This document shows positions 1 to 5,342 of a DNA stretch of 7,372 bases, piece by piece; position 1 is the first letter of the stretch; every line of letters begins with the position of its first letter. Both the position numbers and the translations under genes were made by a program. The notes under the pieces were generated by a model. It was not told where the DNA came from. It saw only the letters and a list, made by a program, of their open reading frames with translations, and did not search any database. Source of the stretch: Kiritimatiellia bacterium (GTDB lineage: Bacteria; Verrucomicrobiota; Kiritimatiellia; RFP12; UBA1067); NCBI GenBank assembly GCA_017628165.1, contig JAGBZQ010000024.1, forward strand, positions 1 through 7,372, given 5' to 3'.

Positions 1-1833
1 AATAACTACATCTCTTGTCCCGCTCGACCAAGATGCCGTCATTCCTTCGAACTCCTCGCCGTGGAGAAGCGTAACAAGTCGCCCCTTGCTGTAAAAATCA
101 TGTATGCACGGCACTGTCGCCTCCGTATGCGGGAACGCTATCCAGCCGTGGGGCCATAAGAGCGACGGCAATTCGCCTATCATAAAATCATCGGAATCTA
201 TCGCGAGCTCAAGCTCTTCGCTCTTCGTAAACCAAATCGACTTCTTTACCCCCTTACCAACCGCGAGTAAAAGCGTATTGGTAACGGCTACGCTTCTTTG
301 TTTCATTGGCGCGACAAGCGGCACAGCCTTTTCACCGACTACGAGACGACCAACGCCTGAGCCGCTGACGCAAACCTTTAACACCGCAGTTTCATCAGTC
401 GGCACGGGCAGCGAAAACACGCCATTAGTGGAGCCTGAATAAAAGACGTGTTCTAAAACAGTATTCGTTGATCCTTGAGGATAAGAAAACGGATCTTCTC
501 CGTTGAGTACGGACGCGAAGCCGTCGTAATAATCATTTGAAATCGAATACGCATCAAGCGGATTTGATTTCACTATAAAGATTTCATCATAGTCAGAGAG
601 GCCGTCATAATCCGAGTCGGCATTGTATGGATCGGTATGATAAACAAAAAGTTCATCCTCAATTATAAGCCCGTCACCATCACGGTCGCTACCGGACACA
701 TCGGACGGTTCGAGATGGCGGAAGGCGAGAGAAGTGGGGAACGGGGAATGGAAAACGGGGAAGAGGGAATGGGGAATGGTGCCGATGGTGATGTTAGAGG
801 GGAAATTTTCGGGAATAACGCCAGAATCAATTTTCGACTTGATTGCCGATAGATCATAACGATAAGTGAAATCGCCGTTTTCATAGAACTCCACCTGGAA
901 TGAAATCGGCATGTCTGACTCTCGGTTGTAAAGAACATTCTGCCAAGTAAGTTGAAGTGTGTTAGATGTTGTAAGATAATGCCAGAAACAGGAGCTAGGA
1001 GTTAGGGGATAGGTGTTAGGAGTTAGACCTAAGACCGCCTCCTGACCACTGACCCCTGACTCCTGACCACTAACTCCTGACCACTGACCCCTGACTACTA
1101 ACCCCCAATTCGCTTCCGGCACAATGCCCATTGTCGTCTTAAACGGGAAATATTCATTTGCTGCAAACACCGAAGAAGTTGGCGACAAAACCGTCACCCA
1201 TCCATCCGAATGAACTCGCAACCGCTCACGCCCTAACCCCGAACTACCAACTCCTGACCCCTCCAAATAAACCCAATCCTCCGCCGCTCCGAATGCTTTC
1301 CAATCCTCACAAACACTTGCGCCTTCTGGTGCAGTAAAATCGTGAACCTCGTTTGTCCCAATGCGTGTTAAGACAAAGCCTCGCGCAAAGTCCTCTGGCG
1401 TGAGAGATATGGGATAGGCATTAGGGGAATGGTAGTTGTATGGTGTATTTGTGTTGCCATTGTGGAAATGTTGCCAATTATCAATACCAATGTTGCCAAT
1501 TGGAAATTGAAAATTGGAATTGGCAACACTGGCACCATTGGCAACATTCTCTTCTCCCCCCTCTACACGTTCTACCTGTTCTACACGGTTAAAATCCTCT
1601 CCCCCTTCACCTTCACCTACAACTTCACCTCTCTTCACTGTCCCATGCAGCACAAACGCCCCAAACACCACCGGCAAAACAACCTTCCACAAAAGCGGCA
1701 GCTTGCACCACTCGCGCCCGATCTCCTTTACCCTCTCACCCGCCATCCTCCACCACATAACCGCGGCAAGCGCGGCAACAAGCACCGCGCAAAGCGCCAG
1801 CAAGGCGATTTCAAATAGGTTCAAATCGGGCAT
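1..1833 (-). CDS. Putative membrane-anchored TSP3-type calcium-binding surface protein, C-terminus beyond window
   Basis: A single open frame of 611 codons runs from ATG at 1833 to base 1 without a stop, so the gene is truncated by the window edge. An in-frame TAA lies ten bases upstream, making this ATG the earliest possible start; no good Shine-Dalgarno is visible. Residues about 9-28 and 47-63 are hydrophobic and likely membrane segments. Residues 69-135 are low complexity (Gly/Glu, then Val-Glu-Gln, then Asn-rich). Residues 160-370 look like a beta-rich exported domain with many Trp, Tyr and Phe. Residues 383-417 hold two Asp-rich loops (DRDGDG and DSDYDGLSDYDE) typical of bacterial TSP3 calcium-binding repeats. 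The rest, with GSTNTVLEHVFYSG and DSDDF, is unrecognised. The start is 18 bases after luxS, so it may be co-transcribed. Base and codon use (TTA, TCA, AAT) is more AT-rich than its neighbours. Exact function unknown; a cell-surface or adhesion role is inference. Confidence 0.8.
   Translation of the reverse strand, partial: MPDLNLFEIALLALCAVLVAALAAVMWWRMAGERVKEIGREWCKLPLLWKVVLPVVFGAFVLHGTVKRGEVVGEGEGGEDFNRVEQVERVEGGEENVANGASVANSNFQFPIGNIGIDNWQHFHNGNTNTPYNYHSPNAYPISLTPEDFARGFVLTRIGTNEVHDFTAPEGASVCEDWKAFGAAEDWVYLEGSGVGSSGLGRERLRVHSDGWVTVLSPTSSVFAANEYFPFKTTMGIVPEANWGLVVRGQWSGVSGQESGVSGQEAVLGLTPNTYPLTPSSCFWHYLTTSNTLQLTWQNVLYNRESDMPISFQVEFYENGDFTYRYDLSAIKSKIDSGVIPENFPSNITIGTIPHSLFPVFHSPFPTSLAFRHLEPSDVSGSDRDGDGLIIEDELFVYHTDPYNADSDYDGLSDYDEIFIVKSNPLDAYSISNDYYDGFASVLNGEDPFSYPQGSTNTVLEHVFYSGSTNGVFSLPVPTDETAVLKVCVSGSGVGRLVVGEKAVPLVAPMKQRSVAVTNTLLLAVGKGVKKSIWFTKSEELELAIDSDDFMIGELPSLLWPHGWIAFPHTEATVPCIHDFYSKGRLVTLLHGEEFEGMTASWSSGTRDVVI
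559..687 (-). other. Two TSP3-like calcium-binding loops within the surface protein
   Basis: On the minus strand residues 383-394 read DRDGDG followed by IIEDE, and residues 406-417 read DSDYDGLSDYDE. Both fit the DxDxDG pattern with a later acidic residue that co-ordinates calcium in thrombospondin type 3 / bacterial TSP3 repeats. The spacer HTDPYNA and the following SNP are also usual for this repeat class, where each loop ends in a 'TDP' or 'NP' turn. Only two repeats are seen, so this is a short linker-type set rather than a long rod. Confidence 0.8.
736..777 (+). repeat. Six-unit heptanucleotide array, consensus GGGGAAT, inside the coding sequence
   Basis: Six consecutive 7-base units without spacing errors: four match GGGGAA(T/C/G), one is AGGGAAT and one GGAAAAC. 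The array is 42 bases, exactly 14 codons, and on the minus strand reads as a Pro/His/Phe/Ser-rich segment (residues about 353-366, for example HSPFPTS). It lies just upstream of the calcium loops. The unit resembles the CCCCAAT-type short tandemly repeated repetitive (STRR) sequences known from cyanobacteria, although the host here does not look cyanobacterial. Confidence 0.85.
991..1025 (+). repeat. Five-unit heptanucleotide array, consensus GGAGTTA
   Basis: Five contiguous 7-base units of form GGNGNTA (two exact GGAGTTA; variants GGAGCTA, GGGGATA and GGTGTTA). It forms the left, opposite-orientation arm of a pair with the array at 1039-1108, with 13 bases between. In the coding (minus) sense the units start TAACTCC and would carry frequent stops, yet the gene's frame passes through as LTPNTYPLTPSS. 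Confidence 0.85.
1039..1108 (+). repeat. Ten-unit heptanucleotide array, consensus CYMCTGA
   Basis: Ten contiguous 7-base units: CTCCTGA three times, CCACTGA twice, CCCCTGA twice, CCACTAA once, CTACTAA once, and a terminal CCCCCAA. In the coding sense three units equal 21 bases, giving a seven-residue peptide period (GQWSGVS, GQESGVS, then GQEAV) around residues 243-265. Orientation is opposite to the neighbouring 991-1025 array, so the two arms can partly base-pair. Confidence 0.9.
1231..1265 (+). repeat. Degenerate heptanucleotide array related to CCCTGAC
   Basis: Five degenerate 7-base steps (CCCTAAC, CCCGAAC, TACCAAC, TCCTGAC, CCCTCCA) of the same family as the array at 1039-1108 but more diverged. 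In the coding sense it reads as a Gly/Ser-rich segment (residues about 190-201, LEGSGVGSSGLG). It is separated from the main array by about 120 bases of normal-looking coding sequence. Confidence 0.65.
1411..1438 (+). repeat. Degenerate heptanucleotide array, units like GGGATAG and GGGAATG
   Basis: Four 7-base steps (GGGATAG, GCATTAG, GGGAATG, GTAGTTG) keep phase and resemble a mixture of the GGGGAAT and GGAGTTA families elsewhere in the gene. On the minus strand they read NYHSPNAYPI, close in style to the NTYPLTP peptide from the 991-1025 array. The tract is short and degenerate, so chance cannot be excluded. Confidence 0.5.
1452..1546. repeat. Inverted array of TGTTGCCA / TGGCAACA octamers
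   Basis: TGTTGCCA occurs at 1452, 1469 and 1491, and its reverse complement TGGCAACA at 1521 and 1539, giving an array with inverted symmetry around about 1510. The inner pair extends to an 11-base perfect inverted repeat (1491-1501 with 1518-1528) around a 16-base A/T/G-rich loop containing ATTGG and AATTG steps. The coding strand reads through it as an Asn/Val/Ala/Gly-rich segment (residues about 96-128). Confidence 0.8.
1561..1587 (+). repeat. Three-unit 9-base tandem repeat, consensus TTCTACACG
   Basis: Units CTCTACACG, TTCTACCTG and TTCTACACG are contiguous. The coding strand gives a three-residue period (RVEQVERVE, residues 83-91). Unlike the heptads, the unit is a multiple of three, so copy number can change without shifting frame. 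Confidence 0.75.
1605..1638 (+). repeat. CTTCAC hexamer cluster
   Basis: CTTCAC occurs at 1605, 1611, 1623 and 1633, with the degenerate CTACAA at 1617. On the coding strand this gives the Gly/Glu/Val low-complexity run (VKRGEVVGEGEGGE) directly after the second hydrophobic segment of the surface protein. It is probably a flexible linker just outside the membrane. Confidence 0.6.
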
Positions 1834-1851
1834 GCGAACATTTTAGCATTC

Positions 1852-2367
1852 TCACGAATCGTAAAAGACCGTCCCTTCCTGTGTGGTGATGCGCTCGGCA
1901 ACGGGATATTCAAACGAAGGGCTCTGCCTGAGCCTGCGAACAAACTGATCCGCCTCCCATTTCGCCATCGGAAGATCGTGCAGAAGATAATTGCCGCAGT
2001 TGACTGCGGTAGCTCCCGGGACTTCGCCCTTGTATTCGCGAAGGTGCTCAAAGGCGGCAAGAACAAGAGGATAAATCTCCTCCGGGTCGGGCGTTCCTTT
2101 TACAATAAGATAGTTTCCTGTAAGACATCCCATCGGGCCGAAGTAGACGATACGATCCTTCCATTCAGAATCATTTCTAAGATAGGTGGCCACAATATGC
2201 TCTATCGTGTGAATGGCATTCGGATGAATCGCCGGCTCCACATTCGGACTTTTCATTCGGATATCAAACGTGGTGGCTTTCTCCCCTCCGATATCATCAA
2301 TTCGAGAAACGTAGATTCCCGGGATAATCTTTGTGTGGTCCACCTGAAAGCTTGCGATAAGTTCCAT
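1852..2367 (-). CDS. luxS: S-ribosylhomocysteine lyase LuxS
   Basis: Cleaves S-ribosylhomocysteine to homocysteine and 4,5-dihydroxy-2,3-pentanedione, the precursor of autoinducer-2, in the cytosolic SAM-recycling (activated methyl) cycle. The 171-residue length fits the family. Metal ligands are visible as H53 and H57 in HTIEH and C124 in NCGNYLLHDL. Catalytic C81 sits in MGCLTG, E56 lies within the HTIEH motif, and R37 of FDIR is the conserved substrate-side arginine. The N-terminal SFQVDH also matches. The ATG is five bases after the U32 stop, with only a weak AGAAGA purine run as ribosome site, suggesting translational coupling. No SAH/MTA nucleosidase gene is in the window, so the partner enzyme must be elsewhere. 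Whether AI-2 is used as a signal cannot be read from this sequence. Confidence 0.96.
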   Translation of the reverse strand: MELIASFQVDHTKIIPGIYVSRIDDIGGEKATTFDIRMKSPNVEPAIHPNAIHTIEHIVATYLRNDSEWKDRIVYFGPMGCLTGNYLIVKGTPDPEEIYPLVLAAFEHLREYKGEVPGATAVNCGNYLLHDLPMAKWEADQFVRRLRQSPSFEYPVAERITTQEGTVFYDS

Positions 2368-2372
2368 TTCTT

Positions 2373-3620
2373 CTAACCTTTGATGTTGCGATGCTCTACA
2401 AAAAACACCTTGTCCCCCACGCGGCAGCGTGGCGCCTTAAACGTGACCCACTCTCCGCGAACGGCCTCGGGCGGGCGCTCATCATCGCGATGAAGCTCAC
2501 CGAGGACAAACTCCACGACCCCCGTGGAATTTCCGTGGATCTGAAGCTCGTCACCCGGTCTGATCGCATGATCCTGAATCTTCACATGGGCGATTCCCGC
2601 CTTCGTGAAATAATCGAGAACGACGCCCACATGGCGCTTCACTGTCGTTGCGAGCGAATCCTCCGTGTCGGCGAACTGATCCCTGCCGGGGCGGCCATAG
2701 AACAAGCCTTTGGAAAACTCGCGGTGAAACACCTTTGCTACGTCCGTCTCCAGCTCCTTGATCAGCTCGGGCGTATACTCGCCGGCAAGGACCGCATCGA
2801 CAGCTTTACGGTACGCCCTCACGGTGGTGTGCACATAATTTGCGTTGCGCGCGCGCCCTTCAATCTTAAAGCATGCGATCCCGGCTTCCATGAGTTTATC
2901 CACGAAACCGATGCTGCAAAGATCCTTGGCCGAAAGAACGGTATGAGGCTCGATCTCAAACGCCGTCTTCCCCTCGTGAAGAGGTTTACCGTCCAATCCT
3001 TCGTAAAAATCGACAGCCTGAATCTTAAACTTTCTTCTGCAGGGCTGGTGACATTCGCCGCGGCAGGCCGACTTCCCGAAGATCTCGTGGCTCATAAGGC
3101 AGCGCCCGGACTCCGCAACGCATTGCGCGCCGTGAACAAAGCACTCGATTTCAACATTCGTCTTCGATGCGATGTCCTTGACCTCCGCGAGCGTGCATTC
3201 GCGCGCAAGAACAATCCGGGAGGCGCCTTGCGATGCAAGAAACTTCACCGCAGAGGAGTTCGATGTGGACATCTGCGTTGAGATGTGAATTTCCACTCCA
3301 TGCTTTTTGCAGAGCGAGATCACGCCCCAGTCGGAGACGATGAACGCATCCACATAAGGTTTCGCGGCGACAATCGTGCGCTCCACCTCTTCAAGCTCGC
3401 TCTCGAAGATGATCGCGTTGAGGGCGAGATACGCCTTTACCTTGCCGCGGCAGCGCGCACCGATTTCCGGCAAATCCTCAAGCTTGAAGTTCACGGTGCT
3501 CCGCGCACGCATATTGAGCGTGCCGAGCCCGAAGTATACGGCATCAGCGCCTGCATCTATCGCCGCCTCAAGAGCTATGAAGTCGCCAGCGGGGGCAAGT
3601 ATTTCAGGGCGCTTCATCAT
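2373..3620 (-). CDS. U32 family protein, TrhP(YegQ)-like, probable tRNA/rRNA hydroxylation factor
   Basis: This 415-residue protein opens with PEILAPAGDF and AGADAVYFG (residues 5-31), the classic U32 start. Residues 159-176 carry the U32 signature (ECFVHGAQC, then SGRCLMS). Cysteines at 160, 167, 174, 186, 190 and 194 include likely iron-sulfur ligands. FKIEGRAR (251-258) is the second conserved block, and a small C-terminal beta domain occupies about 328-413. The family was named as peptidases, but E. coli TrhP and RlhA act in prephenate-dependent hydroxylation of tRNA U34 and 23S rRNA C2501. Length and the single compact C-terminal domain favour the TrhP type over the longer RlhA. The start overlaps the ettA stop (ATGATG, frame-shifted TGA); the second ATG is equally possible. 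The signature has Gln166 where Leu/Ile/Val/Met is usual. Substrate RNA is not decidable here. Confidence 0.9.
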   Translation of the reverse strand: MMKRPEILAPAGDFIALEAAIDAGADAVYFGLGTLNMRARSTVNFKLEDLPEIGARCRGKVKAYLALNAIIFESELEEVERTIVAAKPYVDAFIVSDWGVISLCKKHGVEIHISTQMSTSNSSAVKFLASQGASRIVLARECTLAEVKDIASKTNVEIECFVHGAQCVAESGRCLMSHEIFGKSACRGECHQPCRRKFKIQAVDFYEGLDGKPLHEGKTAFEIEPHTVLSAKDLCSIGFVDKLMEAGIACFKIEGRARNANYVHTTVRAYRKAVDAVLAGEYTPELIKELETDVAKVFHREFSKGLFYGRPGRDQFADTEDSLATTVKRHVGVVLDYFTKAGIAHVKIQDHAIRPGDELQIHGNSTGVVEFVLGELHRDDERPPEAVRGEWVTFKAPRCRVGDKVFFVEHRNIKG

Positions 3621-5221
3621 TTGCGTTTTGAGATCATTTCGTGATAGTCGGAGAATCCGCCCTCAAACCAGGTGGTCTTGCCGTCGCCCTCAAACGCAAG
3701 GATGTGTGTGGCGATTCGGTCGAGGAACCAGCGGTCGTGGGAGACCACCATCACGCAGCCTCCAAATTCCTGAAGGCCTTCCTCAAGCGAACGGAGCGTC
3801 GCCACATCAAGGTCGTTAGTGGGCTCGTCGAGAAGAAGAAGATTGCCGCCCGAGGTAAGAAGCTTCGCAAGATGAACACGGTTGCGCTCGCCGCCGGAGA
3901 GAACGCCCACCTTCTTCTGCTGCTCGGCGCCGCGAAAGTTAAAGCGGCTGCAGTAAGCGCGGCCGTTCATCATGGAAGTGCCGGCAAGGCGAACAAACTC
4001 CCCGCCGCCCGTGATAGCCTCATACACCGTCTCCTCGGGCTTAAGCTCACTGCGGGACTGATCCACATAGCTGAGCTGCACCGTATCGCCGACGGAGAAC
4101 GTGCCGGAGTCCGGCTTAAGCTGCCCCGTAATAAGCTTGAAGAGAGTTGTCTTGCCCGCGCCGTTCGCACCGATGACTCCCACGATGCCGCCGCGCGGAA
4201 GATCGAAGTTGAGGTCATTGTAGAGAACCTTGTCGCCAAAGGCCATCTTGACATGCTCGGCCCGAACGACGAGGTTGCCGAGACGCGGCCCTGGCGGAAT
4301 GCGGATAACGAGATCGTCCTCGCGCGTCGAAACCTCCTGCTTCTGGAGCTCTTCGTAGCGCTTAACACGCGCCTGGCTCTTGGAGTGACGGCCTGACGGA
4401 TTGGTCTGAATCCACTTAAGCTCGTTTTCGATAAGCTTCTGACGCGACTGCTCCGCTTTCGCCTCACGCGCAAGCATGGCCTCTTTCTGTTTGAGCCATT
4501 CCTCGTAGTTGCCCTTGTATGGATAGCATACGCCATGATCGAGCTCAAGAATCCAATCCGTGACATCAGAGAGGAAGTAGCGGTCGTGGGTAACTACGAT
4601 AAGTGTTCCCTTGAAAGGCTTCAGGTATTCTTCAAGCCACTGAACGGTTTCCGCATCAAGGTGGTTCGTGGGCTCGTCGAGAAGGAGAACGTCAGGCTCG
4701 GTGAGGAGAAGGCGGCAGATGGCCACGCGGCGGCGCTCGCCGCCGGAGAGCACCTTTACGCTCTGCTCGGCCGGAGGGCAATGCATCGATGCCATCGCGC
4801 GCTCAACCTTAGAGTCTATGTTCCAGTAATCGTTTGCATCGATCTCGTCCTGAAGCCTTGCCATCTCAGCCTCCGCCTTCGGGTCATCGAGGCAGCAGCA
4901 AAGATCCTCGTAGCGCTCAAGCTTGGCCTTGATGGGGGCAACCGCCTCTTCGACCACTTCGCCCACCGTCTTCGTGTCATCCAGCTCCGGCTCCTGAGGA
5001 AGATACCCGATCTTCGTCCCTTTGGCCACCTGGACGGTCCCCATGAGATCGGTATCCAACCCGGCAAGAATTTTAAGAAGCGAAGACTTGCCGGCGCCGT
5101 TACCGCCTATCACGCCGATATGCGCACCATAAAAGAATGAAAGGTTGACATCTTTGAGGATGGTCTTCGCGCCCGCCTGCTTGGTGACGTCGATCAAACT
5201 AAACTGGTATTCTCCTGCCAT
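3617..5221 (-). CDS. ettA: Energy-dependent translational throttle protein EttA (ABC-F ATPase)
   Basis: A soluble ABC-F protein with two nucleotide-binding domains and no membrane segments, 534 residues against about 555 in E. coli EttA. Domain 1 has Walker A GGNGAGKSS (39-47), signature LSGGE (158-162), Walker B with D182/E183 and switch His212. The inserted arm, about residues 92-142, separates Walker A from the signature and is the part that contacts L1/tRNA in EttA. A charged linker (about 242-300, rich in Lys/Gln/Glu/Arg) corresponds to the P-site-tRNA-interaction motif. Domain 2 has Walker A GANGAGKTT (351-359), LSGGE (441-445), D465/E466 and His495. Both catalytic glutamates are present, so it should hydrolyse ATP and gate the ribosome's first elongation step by energy state. 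The arm has a CCC run (108-110), which is uncommon. It heads a tight gene cluster and has its own -10 box upstream. Confidence 0.94.
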   Translation of the reverse strand: MAGEYQFSLIDVTKQAGAKTILKDVNLSFFYGAHIGVIGGNGAGKSSLLKILAGLDTDLMGTVQVAKGTKIGYLPQEPELDDTKTVGEVVEEAVAPIKAKLERYEDLCCCLDDPKAEAEMARLQDEIDANDYWNIDSKVERAMASMHCPPAEQSVKVLSGGERRRVAICRLLLTEPDVLLLDEPTNHLDAETVQWLEEYLKPFKGTLIVVTHDRYFLSDVTDWILELDHGVCYPYKGNYEEWLKQKEAMLAREAKAEQSRQKLIENELKWIQTNPSGRHSKSQARVKRYEELQKQEVSTREDDLVIRIPPGPRLGNLVVRAEHVKMAFGDKVLYNDLNFDLPRGGIVGVIGANGAGKTTLFKLITGQLKPDSGTFSVGDTVQLSYVDQSRSELKPEETVYEAITGGGEFVRLAGTSMMNGRAYCSRFNFRGAEQQKKVGVLSGGERNRVHLAKLLTSGGNLLLLDEPTNDLDVATLRSLEEGLQEFGGCVMVVSHDRWFLDRIATHILAFEGDGKTTWFEGGFSDYHEMISKRK

Positions 5222-5229
5222 ATTAAAAT

Positions 5230-5235
5230 CCCTTT
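5230..5235 (-). promoter_or_regulatory. Probable ribosome binding site of ettA (AAAGGG)
   Basis: On the minus strand AAAGGG lies eight bases before the ettA ATG. It is only a partial match to the Shine-Dalgarno core but is the best-placed purine run. It overlaps a short CCCCAAAGGG element that could pair on itself and mask the site. Confidence 0.45.
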
Positions 5236-5260
5236 GGGGTTGTACGTTTCAATAGAGGGT

Positions 5261-5266
5261 ATTATA
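5261..5266 (-). promoter_or_regulatory. Promoter -10 box for the ettA-U32-luxS cluster
   Basis: The minus strand reads TATAAT exactly, about 40 bases before the ettA ATG, in an A/T-rich stretch. Transcription would start near 5250-5254 and give a leader of roughly 30 bases. No acceptable -35 hexamer is found at 16-18 bases (the 17-base position is GGCGCA), so recognition may rely on the upstream A-rich segment or another element. It is the only promoter candidate in the uvrA-ettA gap. Confidence 0.6.
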
Positions 5267-5298
5267 TCATTATTTTTCATTACTGCGCCGCTGCGATT

Positions 5299-5322
5299 AC
5301 GGTGTGAACGAAATCACGCCGT
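5299..5322 (-). terminator. Inverted repeat after uvrA, possible weak terminator or operator
   Basis: ACGGTGTGA (5299-5307) and TCACGCCGT (5314-5322) form a nine-position stem with one mismatch around a six-base loop, starting about 20 bases beyond the uvrA stop. In the minus-strand transcript no U-run follows, so a classical intrinsic terminator is not supported. It could end uvrA in a factor-dependent way or be a protein-binding site upstream of the ettA promoter. Confidence 0.35.
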
Positions 5323-5342
5323 TGCAAAAACGAGTGTGGGTT

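Noticed and set aside
104..442. 112-codon plus-strand open frame with a hydrophobic stretch
   Set aside because: The minus-strand frame across the same bases is continuous with the TSP3 protein and has coherent composition; the plus frame is a shadow.
991..1108. Direct-repeat arrays as a CRISPR locus
   Set aside because: Units are 7 bases, contiguous and without unique spacers; there are no cas genes. This is a microsatellite-like array.
1429..1846. Two overlapping plus-strand open frames (1429-1818 and 1514-1846)
   Set aside because: They lie opposite the low-complexity and membrane part of the minus-strand surface-protein gene, have biased Pro/Ser/His composition from antisense of repeats, and show no recognisable motif.
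1834..1851. Terminator or promoter between luxS and the surface-protein gene
   Set aside because: The 18-base gap has no hairpin, no T-run and no convincing -10/-35; any separate promoter would have to lie within luxS.
2391..3281. 296-codon plus-strand open frame
   Set aside because: It is the antisense of the U32 gene, whose motifs are unmistakable; the frame is a by-product of GC-rich codon use.
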